Assembly: GCA_963971305.1 (NCBI GenBank)
Contig: OZ020316.1
Span: 14,836,745 to 14,900,744 of the forward strand
Direction: 5' to 3'
Length of the DNA: 64,000 nucleotides
Source: Arcuatula senhousia
Lineage: Eukaryota; Mollusca; Bivalvia; Mytilida; Mytilidae
Shown: positions 47,785-59,343 of the stretch, piece by piece
Layout: every line of letters begins with the position of its first letter
Numbering within the stretch: position 1 is the stretch's first letter
Notes under the pieces: generated by a model
The model's database searches: none
What the model was told of the DNA's origin: nothing
What the model saw: only the letters and a program-made list of their open reading frames with translations
Program-made: the position numbers and the translations under genes

Positions 47785-48872
47785 TGTAATGACGATATTG
47801 TTAGCAAAAAAAAAGTAAAAATAGAAAGTTTGAATTATAAAATAATATATAATCAGTTTAATAAGAAAGTTGATTAAATAAGTAAAAGGTAATGAAAAGG
47901 TTAATATAAAATAAAGGTTTATTATAATTTTAAGTTTAGAAGTTTAAATTGAGAAATAAAAATAAATGTCACACAAAAATTACATAAGATTATAGAATAG
48001 AATTAAAGATAAAAAGAAATCAAGCCATAAGTGTTATTTTCCATTAAAAGATTAATTTGGCATGTTTGAGATTGTGCAATTTATGTAATCCCTTCTGGTA
48101 AGATAAAAAGGCGACAAAAGGATATCAAGACAAAATTAACTCTATTGTACTTTATAATTAAACAGTCTAGAAAGATTCATTGGTCAAATAAATTATATGT
48201 TTTAATAAGAAAAACAAATTAACCAATCAAAATACATATCTGGTAAGGTCTTAGTCCCAAACTACCACGTGGGACGGGACTACACGGTCCCAATCCAAAA
48301 GGTCACTTCACTTTTGGATTGCGGAAAATAAAGATCTTAAACCATATTTCTTTTATTTACCAGGTGTGTATCTTTGATAACTATTTTGATAAAGAAACTT
48401 TATTTTAAACTTAGTTAAAAAACTTTGATTATTTTATAAAGTATTTTAAAAACAGTGTGAATAATTGAAAATGATAAATTTAGTATGTAAAAATAATAAT
48501 TATTAAAACGAGACATGATGCATTATCTGTACACTTTGTATATTTGTTTTATTTGACTTCACTTTTGGATTGCGGAAAATAAAGATCTTAAACCATATTT
48601 CTTTTATTTACCAGGGCCACGCCTCGAAAGAACCGCCACTGCAATCCCCGCAGTTCTCCTTGTGTGTCCTTATGTTCATTCAAGATGTAGTTCTCATAAG
48701 AAGCTAGTGTTAAACCCATTTTATTGGAAAATGGACTTACGCAAAGCAGTTTAGAAATGTAGTTCGAATAATAAAAACATTTTCCTTTCGTTTTGGAGGG
48801 AAAGGGGAGACAGCATAATGACACGACGTCTCTCCCCCCTTTGTCTCCAGAACAACAATTACCTTCATCACA
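47785..48872 (+). repeat. 3' LTR, 1,088 bp
   Basis: Matches the 5' LTR except for the A-run length near its start (9 versus 11) and two single-base changes that I could find (aaattaaataag/aaattacataag; ctttatctcc/ctttgtctcc). Confidence 0.93.
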
Positions 48873-49905
48873 AGTCCCTCGGGGATCTGTACCGGGACCC
48901 AGCCTTTTCCTATTCTCACGACATCCCAGTAGGCCTAACATCAACAATAAGACTTTTTTCCGATGACACTATTGCATATTTAGCCATTAAATCCAACAAA
49001 GATAGTGAAACTTTAAAAAGAGATCTAAATAAACTGGGGCAATGGGAACAACGCTGGAAAATGGAATTTCACCCAAATAAATGTAATTTCTTATCTATAA
49101 CACGAAACAAAAACCCTTTTAAATACAAATACCTCCTACATGGCCACGAACTTGAGCATTTTGATTCTGCCAGATACCTAGGTGTCACAATTCAATCCAT
49201 TAAAATGGGACAGTCACATAAACAACACCACCAATAAGGCTAACAAAACTTCAGGATTCCTTCACAGAAACATCAACATTAGTTCCACCACAGTAAAAAC
49301 GCAGGCATACAAATCACTAGACCTTTAGCGGAGTATGCCTGCTGCGTATGGGACCCATACACACAGGAAGATATTCAAAAAATCGAAAAGGTCCAGCGCA
49401 GAGCTGCTAGGTATGTCACTAGTCGCTTCCATAATACATCAAGCGTTAGTGACATGATCCATGATCGAAACTGGAGATCCCTAGCAGACCGTAGAACAGA
49501 CTCCCGTTTAACCATTCTATATAAAATATCAAACTAAAAAGTTGCTATCCCCACGGAAAATAGGCTTATTAAACCAAATCGGCTCACTAGACACATGCAC
49601 CACCTCTCCTACCAAATTCAACGGTCATGTCTTCAAATCCGACAACAATCCTTCTTTCCCAGAACATTACGAAACTGGAACAACCTTCCTCTGGACACTG
49701 TCCTTAGCGACTCAGTTGAGGCATTCAAGGCAACTGTCTCAGTAATCCAACACTAAAACCACAAGTCTTGTAAATAGTTTTATCTTAGATGAAAATATAA
49801 AAAAAAATGTATTAAGTTTTTTATTAACCTTCCTCTTGCGCTGTGCTAACATTGGCGGAATATTCAATATGTTGAAGGCGGCCAATCATACAGTAGAAGA
49901 TCTAG
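48873..49905 (+). pseudogene. LINE RT pseudogene, downstream half and 3' tail
   Basis: Resumes at the motif-B proline. STIRLFSDDTIAYLAIKS holds the catalytic FSDD, followed by WEQRWKMEFHPNKCNFLSI and FDSARYLGVTIQSIK. The frame then breaks, and remnants of the C-terminal domain (GVCLLRMGPIHTGR-type region around 49330-49420) are in other frames. The 3' tail to 49905 is non-coding. Confidence 0.82.
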
Positions 49906-50165
49906 AACAAACACCACTACTTATGAGGATATTAAGTACGATGATACTTTAATATTAATACAGAGGGATGCAATAAAGAAGCAAAACCCACTACCTACGA
50001 GGACATCAAGTACGGTGATACTTTAGTACAGAGGGGTGCAATAAAGAAACAAAACCCACTACCAATGAGGATACCAAGTACAGTGATACTTTAGTACGGA
50101 TGGATGCAATAAAGACACAAAACCCATTGCCAATGAAAATATCATATGCGACGGTACTGTAGATA
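49906..50165. repeat. 68-bp minisatellite, right part
   Basis: About three and a half units (gagggatgcaataaagaa, acccactacctacgaggac) continuing the array interrupted by the LINE. Confidence 0.9.
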
Positions 50166-50364
50166 CTAGAAGATAAAGAACTTTTTCTCTTCTTTTATAC
50201 TCTGTTTGTATTAATATAAATAAACCGTTACGTTGAAAGTGGGGAAATATAAGCAGGTATACATGTCTCACGCTGATATTTTGCAAAAGTTTCCGGCGGC
50301 TTGAGCCATAAAGCCACATCGACTTGCATTCCTCTTTCAATACTTAAGAGATTTTTGCAACCCT

Positions 50365-50640
50365 TTTTGCTCACCTGACGAAGGGCAATGTGAGCTTTTG
50401 TCATCACTTGGCCTCCGCCGTCCGTCAGTTAACATTTTCAAAATGTATATGATCCTCTGTCACATAAACAAACTTAATACAGTTTATTGACATATGGATG
50501 TTTCAAAACTATTGTTTGGATTATGGTCACCATAGCTAAAATTGGATGATTTTTCATGATTTTTCCAAATTTTGCACTTTGTAAGATTAATATCTTGAAA
50601 TCTATAAAAAAAGATATTTTTGCATTTTGTTCAGTCCAGT
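50365..50640. repeat. Dispersed molluscan repeat fragment
   Basis: ctcacctgacgaagggcaat, gtgagcttttgtcatcactt and ggcctccgccgtccgtc resemble a repeat common in bivalve genomes (from memory of such sequences, not checked). No coding or terminal structure seen. Confidence 0.4.
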
Positions 50641-51250
50641 GTTGGGTGCGGGAGGCTAATAGGTCTGCAGCAGAGCATAGCTTGTCGTAAGAGGCGACTT
50701 AGGGTCTTGGGATTCTGACATCGGGTTTGTGCTAAGCCCACAGAGCGACCAAGTGTGTATCCTAGGTGGCTGAATAGGGTTGCTCTCGTACGCTGCAGGG
50801 ATTGTCAGGTCAATAATACGGAAACCCTGACCGCTGACCATACTGTACCAACGCGTGTGGAGAGTGCCACGCTTCATGCACGAAAAGACCCCTTTGTGGA
50901 CCGCCAAGTAGTGCACCACATTTTTCGCCCTACCCACCTCTCCCCTTTTTCTGTGGTCTTCAAAATTTGCTGTTCCTTTTTTTTCCATGCACCCAATCCC
51001 ATTTCATGTTCATTTTTTTTCTTTTCATGCTCATCTCCTTTATATAATCTTTATAGTGTTGCAAGGGCGTAACATTAACTCATTAGCATATCAAGATCTA
51101 CTTTTAAAGATGCTGCATGACCAAAGTTTAGAAGCTATGCCCCTAATAACGTCAACATTGACAATTTTACAGCCATTCCTCAATAAATTAAAATCGTTAA
51201 ATCTTCTTACACCACAGATTTAATAGCATGCACCGAAACTAGGTAAAGCT
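50641..51250 (+). repeat. GC-richer repeat-like block with a short coding-like tail
   Basis: Composition changes abruptly (ggtgcgggaggctaatagg; tgtcgtaagaggcgactta, a word frequent in invertebrate interspersed repeats). Near its end an open frame ending at 51221-51223 reads NINSLAYQDLLLKMLHDQ and ITSTLTILQPFLNKLKSLNL, a plausible amphipathic helix, then stops. Perhaps the 3' end of an unidentified retroelement or pseudogene; no family recognised. Confidence 0.4.
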
Positions 51251-53158
51251 GTCCACTAGCATGTGTGGTGTAAAAATGTCGTTTTTATTATTATTTTTTT
51301 TCCCTGTTGTTGCTAAATATAGAGCATAGGGGTAATTCGTAGTTTTTGTAAATTTCAAAAACAAAAAACAACCGGTGACATAATATCATAATTCCGATGA
51401 AGTAAGTGTTCAACACTTCAAAATCTACCTGTCCTGAAAATTTTAAGAAGATCTAACCACCCATATAGGAGTTATTGCACTTTTTCTTGACATTTTCCGA
51501 ATTTTGCACATATTAAGCTCAATGTCTTGAAAAAATACATGATATCTAAGAAATGTTGTGCAAATAAAGATGTACAAAATATTTAACAGGGTCAAAGTTG
51601 TATGACCATTCCTTTTAGGAGTTATTGCCATTAGAATGTGGAAATTGACAATTGTCACATCCTTTCCCCTGTATAAAAACTGTAAAGCTAGAGAAAAACT
51701 TTTAATTACGATATTGTTAGGTTAGTAAAGCCCTACAAAAACTCAATATGATGTGAAAGTTTTTTATTGGTCCCTTATATATAGGAGTTTAGGCCTCTTA
51801 AATGTTTAAATAATTGTTTATGCCTTATAGCTGGAAAACTGTAGAAAATAATAAAGAGTTTTTGATCTAATGAGTATTCTTTTCTCGTTCTCATTTTTTT
51901 GTCACAAAGAAGCTGTTTGACATTTATAGTTGGTGACTATAAAAGCTAAGAAAAATAACTTTCTCCATATGCTAAGTTAACTTTTATTCCATGCCCCGTC
52001 TTATCAGTCTATGAAATAAGCTAGATGAATGCTAGATTTCTTATCTCTGATCACTTAAAATTAGTTATAAATACATCAACACCCAGTTGAGTTTCTTGAC
52101 CACAAACCCTATGGTGCACATATCATGTTACAGAATTTTCTTCACAAAAATGAAAATATTTTACATGATTTCAAACATCACTTTGAAGTTGACAGTATAC
52201 AAGTATTTAAAACCAATCTAATGTTTAACTTTCACTGTCTTTATGGCACTGTCTTACTGATTTAGCTGATAAAGATTGAGATAAGAGGGCTGATGAAAAT
52301 CATCAGCTTTTCTTAGCTTGTTTCATAGACTGTTATATGAGTTTTACTGTCACTGGGGACTTGCAACACGTTTATTTATTGGACCCAAATTCACTTATTT
52401 CTGATTTAAAAAAATTTCACGTTCTGTACGTATTATTTTGAATGTTTGGTTTTTTTTTTAAAGTTTGAAAAATTGCATGCAATTAGAATATAAATTTTTT
52501 ATAGAAAAAAATATATGTAAGAAAATCAGAAAACAGAAATCTTTATCTTTTTCCGGCTCATAGACCTGGTCTATATGTCCGTTTTAATGGGAAAAATGCA
52601 TAGCTAGCCAGTTTTAGTTTATATAACGGACATCATAAATCTGTCAATCTCGTCTGATCTCGGGCTGGAAAGTAAACATTTGATCAAAGTGACAGATAAA
52701 GAGACGAATTTCCAGATCATATATAAATACTTGGGTCAAATATTTAAATTTCAAAAGGCTAACACCTGGAAAATCTTAGCATACCTGTATTTACCGGTAT
52801 ATAATTAGTTGTATACATATTAGATAGATCAATTTCTTTATCTCAAATCTTATATAACTAAGCGTCTTGGGGTATGATTAAATCTTTGTAATGAAGATAA
52901 TTGTTATCTATCCCCCATAAAAATGTTAATGTTAAGGTGGCATTTCAAGCCACAAATGAAAAGGGAATCACTTGGCTGTTCCGCCAATTGAACTTTGAAG
53001 ACGTTGCATAGTTTACTATACTTAAAAAGTGGTGTAAAATATCCGTTTTTCATCACGATCTGAAAATTCTCCCGTCTCCACAAAGAAAAATTATTGTTTT
53101 ATAACATAAACGTTCTAAGTGGATTAATGAGAGGTTTTTCTACGCGTTTTTGATGTTT
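51251..53158. other. Intergenic AT-rich DNA upstream of the syndecan-like gene
   Basis: No coding or element signature found. The last few hundred bases (52600-53160) are less repetitive and may contain promoter elements of the downstream gene, but no TATA box or initiator can be asserted. Confidence 0.5.
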
Positions 53159-53458
53159 AATACATGAGTAAGCAGTGGGTGTAAAAATAGCTAACTGCAT
53201 CTTCAGTGGAAAGTACGGTTCATTCAAGTAGAGTGTGTGAGAGGAGAAAGTGCCTGAGGTGTTTTGGAGGAGTTTAACATTTCATCTTTAGCTGTTTAAA
53301 CTGATCGTTCAGACGGCATAGGAAGGACTCGGGCACTGTGAAAACAATATGTATTAGATAAACTATTTTAATGAGGAATTTTTATTAAAACAGTGGATTA
53401 TTATTATTTTTAATTATAATTTAGGGGGTAGTTGGTACCCCTACATTAGGGAGACATC
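53159..53458 (+). promoter_or_regulatory. Probable 5'UTR of the syndecan-like gene
   Basis: Sequence immediately before the start codon contains purine-rich gagtgtgtgagaggagaaag, a two-codon upstream ORF (ATG TAT TAG near 53349) and the start context gacatcATGa. The transcription start is not determinable from sequence. Confidence 0.4.
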
Positions 53459-53566
53459 ATGAGTTCGGACAGACGTGCGTCATGTTTATTCAAATGTTCA
53501 TTTAGGACTTATTTGATTTGTTGTATTCTACTAAATGGATTAATTTATTGTAGTTCTTCAGATTCG
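53459..53566 (+). CDS. SDC: Syndecan-like proteoglycan, exon 1 (signal peptide)
   Basis: 36 codons from ATG to a strong GTAAGT donor, phase 0. Basic N-region (MSSDRRASCLFKCSFRT), hydrophobic core YLICCILLNGLIYC, then SSSDS: a signal peptide with cleavage expected near CSSS. Syndecan genes characteristically put the signal peptide alone in exon 1, followed by a very long first intron, as here (8.2 kb). Identity depends on exon 2; another small secreted or membrane proteoglycan is possible. Confidence 0.6.
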
Positions 53567-55069
53567 GTAAGTTAAAAGTTACACAAGCAAGTGACATTCA
53601 TAGAAAGTTGTATTGAGAAGATAGTGATATGTATAAAAAAAATACCCCCCAACCCCTCCCCCCCCCAAAAAAAACCAACAGAAAAACAAAAACTCACGCG
53701 TTTTTTTTATCATTTTATTCATGTTATTTAATTGTTTAAAATTTTAAGTAGCGTGCTTAAATTATTTGTGTGCAGTTAAATTCTCTGAGGTAAAAAAAAT
53801 ATACTAATGCCATGTACATGTACTATATAAACTGCATTACATAAAATCATTCTATTGTCCGTTTCGGCTAATTAACATGCAGCATCTGCATTTTGTCAGT
53901 TGCATGCTTTATGCATAACATAAAGTCAATACATTTATGAACATACTGAAGGTAAAATATAAATATCCAGGAAACTTAACATCAATTTATCTGTTAATCC
54001 CCTCGTCCGACCATATAACTCGGAATTCATAAAATCTTCACTTTATCCCTGTGCTGGTACCTCCCTGATTTTAATTAATGATATTACATCATTAGCTCTC
54101 TTAGTGAAAGACTGGATGCCTGCTGAGACTGCAATCTTGGTTATCTTGCTTTTTGTGATTCCTTCGAAGTCGTCTGGTATCAGAACAACATCATAAACCA
54201 CCTGTAACGATCTATTCTTTTATCTTTGGGTCTCAAAAGCTTTTTGTGAGTGGTGATTGAAGGTGTTCTGTCCATTTTTTTTCGTGAATCGGAAAAGGGG
54301 GCACCTGCTGAAGCTAATCAAAATAATCCGATTGCAACGATGTCATAAACAACGTCCACAGTCCAGCTGATTAATTATCTTGAGAGTGAAAAAAAAGTCT
54401 AGCTTAGGCAGTCTAGTGAATTTAAATATAATTTTCTGCATATGAATTTTTAGTCAAATAAATTCTACATGTATGTGCATTTAAAATTTTAACTCTGTCT
54501 GAAAAATTTTTCCTTTCACAAAATGTTTTCATGTGATAATTTATTATGGGAAAAAAAGAAGGCATTATATTTATTCTAAGGCTGGAATGACTTTTAAACT
54601 TAACACACTTTTTATGGGTAATTAATTTTTGTTAAAATTCATATGACCTTCAAAGAAAAAGCTAAGACAAGACTCCACTTAATAAGTAGGTATATAACAA
54701 CAGTGCAATATTCACCTCTTGGGTTTGGCTAAGCTTAAAACACTACTAAAGGGGACTTTATAAGGAGAAAGTGACATTCTTTATCCTATAACAATCATCA
54801 ATGATTTGCTTATCGGTCGGTGACCTGTAAAAGAGGAATGAAAGGCTGTATATTCAAAGCATTAACATGATAAAAAATGTACATGTATTATTTGTGAATT
54901 GAAAGTATTAGTCATAATAATTCATCCAAAAGATGAACACAAACTTTGTCATAAACATGTATATAAATGTTTGTGGATATGAATTGAATTTTTTATCATA
55001 TGTGAATAATTTCATTTCAAGTTTTAAGCACACAATGATGAATGGTTGACCTTTGCTGAAAAAAAAAGG

Positions 55070-55235
55070 ACCTGGGGCAGATCCTGAAATTTTTGAAGGG
55101 GGGAGGGGGTTCAACCTATGTAGCCAATTGATGTTGAAGGATGGGTTCCAGGCAAAATTTTGCTGAAAATATACACAAAAATAACATTTTGAAGAAAAGG
55201 GGGTTCCAACTCCTTGGTCAACCACTTCAGGACTA
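55070..55235. mobile_element. Degraded relative of the 144-319 MITE
   Basis: Shares the internal plan with 144-319: gggggagggggttc, atgggttccaggcaaaattt, tgctgaaaatatacacaaaa, then aaagggggttccaactcc. Terminal repeats are eroded (ctggggcagatcctgaa on the left; no clear right end). Confidence 0.6.
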
Positions 55236-58200
55236 AACTTTAAAAGGAGCTAATCAATGAAAAGAAATCATTTAATCTATCATCTATTTAGAATTGAATA
55301 TACAATGGAAGCAAATTATGCAATGACAAATAATCTATTGGTCAATGATTATTCTAAGGGCCACTTCTTGGATTTAATCACAAATTTATCTCAATGATAG
55401 ACCCTTTCAAATTTGAAGTGACAAGTTTGTGACCCAATATAAATCAATGGGATTATCATAATAAACAAACAAATGGGTTATCACAACCCTTTCATTGAAA
55501 CAGTAATCCCTTTCTGATAACACTTTATCAATCAAGCCAATTAAGATCAATGCCTAATCCTTTAATGATAATGCCAGTAAAACTTTTGTGATTATATGAA
55601 GTCAGCTAATATAAAAAGGCAGGGAAAAGGGGGGATGAATGATACCATTTCTTCATGTTTACATCATTTCAGCACTACTAGAACATCAAATACATGTAGT
55701 TTTTATTTTGTTTTTAGCGTTTAAAAATTCCCTTTCTCCCATTTATACCATCCAAAACTCATAAGTTATAAACGATATATAAAATAATTGTACCCATTGT
55801 ACTTTCATTAGATACATGTTTATTAAGACTACTGTTAGGAAATAGCTTATTTGTCAGAATTACTTTATGACTAAGCGACCAGCAATTTATATTTTGTTAA
55901 TTACCACAAAACATATAACATTGCCAAGGAATTCTCTGGTTTCACTTGTCTTCTGATTATGTAAAGCCCAAAATAACAGATATTAATGATTATCATGCCA
56001 AAAAAACAGAGCAGAGCGGAAAGTCAGTTGAGACTGAATACTAGGAAAAATTTTTGACCAAAAACAATCTATGAGACTATAGGTATCTCCCTCTGTTACA
56101 ACTATTACCAACTCACTGCATGTAGGTGTATGTGTATATGCCATGAGTCTTCCAATTTCACTGATACAAGGCCCAATTTCCACCACATTGACTGAGGTTC
56201 TAATACAAATTTAAAATGACACATACATTGGAAATACAGTACATGTGTACAGTCTTCTGATTGCATTGACTTATTGTATTTGTTGCATGCTGTTGGTTTC
56301 ATTTCCTTTGTACACTAAGAATCTGAAAATTTTAAGAGCCTGACAGGAATTTTACTGGCCAAACCTGTAAAACTAGTTACATCAATGTTATTTATCCTGT
56401 TTAGCTTAATTAAGACACTTGAGAAACTCTTAAAAACCTTAAAGTTTCAAAATGAGATCTAAAAGAAATGTTTTTGGTGAGTGAAGCAGTTTTGCATAGT
56501 AGACAATTTTCAGTCATAACAAACATGACAAATTCTTTTAAAAACCTACGCTCAAAGGTAAACCTTTATCAAACCTTTAATTCAAAAGTATAAGGTGATA
56601 TAAGAACCCCAAAATAAGATTTATAGTTAGTAACCTAAATATACTGTAATAAAACCCATTCAACATTCTATATTAAAACTTCTAATAAAGAGAGCAGACT
56701 TAAGGCCAATCACATGTATTTGTATGTTTTAAATGTACTTATTCTCGTCATAACTTATCTAAACTATTACCCATATAACATTATTCGTTTCATACATAAA
56801 ACTTTTTTTGGAGGGTGTTAAACTTCGCCTAGATTGCCTATCAGTGAAATCCGTGATAAAATAAATACATTGTACCTCATGAAAATATGAACAGTACATG
56901 TTACATGTATATATATTGAAGAAAGAGAATGAATAGACATACACATATCCCTGGTAGATACAAGTAAAAGAGTTGTTTTTTGCTGCTCTTCATATGTGAC
57001 ATGTATACAAGATAGGAATGTACATATAAGCAGCACCATTTGAATGAGCAGGTCATTTATGTCTGTCAATCTGTTATGCTATTGTGTATTATTTTGTATT
57101 TCCACTGCTTGCTTTCTTTTGTATCTTTTTGCAGCTGAAAAAAAAAAGAATTGTGTTTTAAAGACAAGGCAAATAACTGTTGCCTCATAATCTATTCATT
57201 TGCTACTAGTGTTTTTTTTTTGGTCATTTTATCAAACTTTTGGTAATTCTTATGTTTCTTTTAAGCCTGTAATGCCCCCTTTAAGGTGTACCCATTTCCC
57301 TTAAATTTATAATAAAAAAACTTAAGTAATTTATTGATTTCTATATTTTACTATAATGGTTTTACTTTTATTTCTGATCTTCCCATTTGACTGTATTGTC
57401 AATGTATAAGAAAGCCAATTTAGATAGAAAGATTTATCATCCTAAGGTCTTTTCATCACCATTACTTAGTGGTATTACCAGTCCACCCCAGGGCCTGTCA
57501 ACTCATCCGAAAAACTGATATGGTCATAAAATTAATGTTATTTGTTGTTAGAAGGTGGTGATAGATATATAAAGGTATTTTATATTGTACATGTTAGGGT
57601 CCAAAATACAATGCTTTTAATTTCTTCATGGAAATAAATCTGTGTTTAAAAATTGGATAAAGGTAAAATACATGTACATGTATAACACAAATCAAACAAC
57701 GAAAGTAACAGTCTCCTTAATTTATATGGGTTTAATAGCTTTACCAAGTGTATACATGTATATTCTTTTCTTTTTCTTTCTACTTGTATTTCTATTTCTT
57801 TCATGGGCATCAATTTAAATCTAAAGTGAACTTCCTAAATCTGATTCTCTTGCTAATAACTGACTTCCTAGTCAAGTATGAATGCATGAAATACTATTTC
57901 ATTGTATCCTGGATATTTGAGTCAATGGGCATATGATGTTTTACCATTTTTTTTATTCTCAGAACTAGGAGGCAACTTAAGTAAGCTGAAAATATATAAA
58001 AAGACAAATGTAAAAAATGAATGTACAATGTATAAAAAACAAGAATATCATAGATTTAAAAACACACAAAACTCATATTAAAAGTTTTAAATTTTTGCAT
58101 AGTAAGCTAAAACGATCAAATGTTATCAAAAACCCAGTGACACTTTCGCAGTGTGATTTTTTCGATGATTCATTCCATGTCATTTGATCTCGTTTTCTCA

Positions 58201-59071
58201 CCTGTAGGCTACAGGTAGACGGGATAAGAAAGATAAAAGGTTAATCTGTTTGCCTTGACTATCAGGTGAAAATTTGTAATCAACGGGTCCTATTACTTAA
58301 TTAATCTTTTTCGACAATTGTATAGAAGTGAAAGGTGTACCTTAAGTAATTTATAAATTTGTGTTTTTTTAGTAGATGTTTATCTAAGGGAACATATTGG
58401 ATTGAAGTATGTCTTTGTTTGCTTTATTGTTCTGTTTCTTTTATCATTTATTAACTTACTGAAGCAATTATTTAGTATTTCAATAAATTAAATTTGATGG
58501 TACGAGCAAAATCTGCTAATGAAATAGGAAAAAGGAAGAAATAAAAAAAAAAGGTTATCTTTTCCATGGAGTTTTATATTCCACTGATGCATGTGTCCTG
58601 TTATTTATAATGTGAGAAATTTATGAATGAAAGATGCCTTTATGATATCTTATTCCTGCAGATCTAGAGTCGATACTAGGGCGTAAAAACCACAATATAA
58701 AACTTTGTTTTTTAAGTAAAAACCACAAAATTATCATTTCCAGTACAAAAGGATAGAATTTTAAAATTACTTTGTTGAAAATAGTATTCCCATAACTAGA
58801 AGACCACAAACCCCACAGAATGCTGAACAAAGCAGAATTTTCTTTTGATGAAAACCAAAAGTGTACCTGTTTTCTGTATCTTGTTTACAGCAATATGAAA
58901 TATGAATTCATAATTAACCACAACTGCATCATATTCTGATCATATTACATGCATGTGTGCATCTTTGACAGTTTTGTTGAACCTGCCAACTTTTCTTAAT
59001 TTATGCTGTCTGCAATTTCATCTTCTTGTTCAAATTTATGATCATTTTTTGTATTAGAAAATCTTTATCTT

Positions 59072-59236
59072 TGTAACGGGGTTGCTCCCCTTTCTAGAAG
59101 ATCCTTTATCCCTGAACAAGGGAAATACTTCTTTGGTTCAGAGGTAGAGCGCCTGACTGTAAACCTAGAGGTCCCGGGTTCAAGTCCCGGTCAGGACATG
59201 TCGATTTTGTGAAGTAATTCATGCTCTCCAGTTACA
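59072..59236 (+). repeat. TRIM 5' LTR, 165 bp
   Basis: TGTAAC...GTTACA. Begins with a small hairpin (GGGG-TTGCT-CCCC). The central part is the tRNA-like sequence. Compared with the 3' LTR it lacks a ~13-base insertion (ttttaatagccag) and keeps ~55 bases that the 3' LTR has lost between two gtaa words. Confidence 0.88.
59127..59197 (+). promoter_or_regulatory. tRNA-like Pol III promoter inside the TRIM LTR
   Basis: A box TGGTTCAGAGGTAGAGC (59134-59150) and B box GGTTCAAGTCC (59177-59187) are 43 bases apart start to start, the spacing of a true tRNA gene. The D stem (GGTTC / GAGC) pairs and the T arm pairs perfectly (CCGGG-TTCAAGT-CCCGG, 59174-59190). The acceptor and anticodon stems do not pair, so this is not a functional tRNA gene. 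The T arm and D loop resemble Gly-type tRNAs, but the parent tRNA is uncertain. Confidence 0.8.
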
Positions 59237-59237
59237 T

Positions 59238-59248
59238 TGGCGCCCAAC
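59238..59248 (+). other. TRIM primer binding site (tRNA-Lys type)
   Basis: TGGCGCCCAAC begins one base after the 5' LTR. It complements the 3' end of tRNA-Lys(CUU), the primer of many LTR retroelements. Confidence 0.85.
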
Positions 59249-59299
59249 TAAAAAACCCACGGTGGTGAGAATGATTCCTAGCCAGGGTTGTGTTGTGTT

Positions 59300-59330
59300 A
59301 AGAGTCATACATTGAGGTATGATGACTCTT
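59300..59330 (+). other. Hairpin in TRIM interior
   Basis: AAGAGTCAT pairs with ATGACTCTT around cattgaggtatg-type loop sequence. It is the only structured part of the interior between primer site and purine tract, a candidate packaging or dimerisation signal. Confidence 0.6.
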
Positions 59331-59331
59331 G

Positions 59332-59343
59332 ATGAGGGGGAAG
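59332..59343 (+). other. TRIM polypurine tract
   Basis: GATGAGGGGGAAG ends directly at the TGTAAC of the 3' LTR, where plus-strand priming occurs in LTR elements. Confidence 0.85.

Larger units (their letters stand above)
44855..48872 (+). mobile_element. Non-autonomous LTR retrotransposon, very young
   Basis: 4,018 bp bounded by two direct LTRs (44855-45944 and 47785-48872) that begin TGTAATGACG and end TTCATCACA. AGTC occurs on both flanks (44851-44854, 48873-48876), a 4-bp target duplication. The 1.84-kb interior has no gag, protease, RT or integrase frame, only short open frames, so it must be mobilised in trans. A possible primer site TGGCGGAGACGG starts 2 bases after the 5' LTR; the purine tract before the 3' LTR (ACGGGGATA) is weak. 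Direction is set by these features and is less certain than the boundaries. Confidence 0.9.
44129..49905 (+). mobile_element. Second LINE (CR1/Jockey-like), plus strand, split by an LTR element
   Basis: Inserted in the 68-bp minisatellite. The left array ends ...gaaacaaa and the right array resumes aacaaacacc, so AACAAA is a likely target duplication. The LINE proper is 44129-44854 plus 48873-49905. It is 5'-truncated and decayed, and was itself the target of the LTR retrotransposon at 44855-48872. Confidence 0.82.

Noticed and set aside
48818..49237. 139-codon frame as one intact protein
   Set aside because: Its first part lies in the 3' LTR and only the part after 48873 is LINE RT; the fusion is an artefact of insertion.
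50755..51072. Pair of opposed 105-110-codon frames
   Set aside because: Overlapping on opposite strands within a repeat-like block; only the helical tail at 51073-51223 looked coding-like.
59127..59197. Functional tRNA gene
   Set aside because: A and B boxes, D arm and T arm are good, but acceptor and anticodon stems do not pair and the sequence lies inside an LTR; treated as tRNA-derived promoter.
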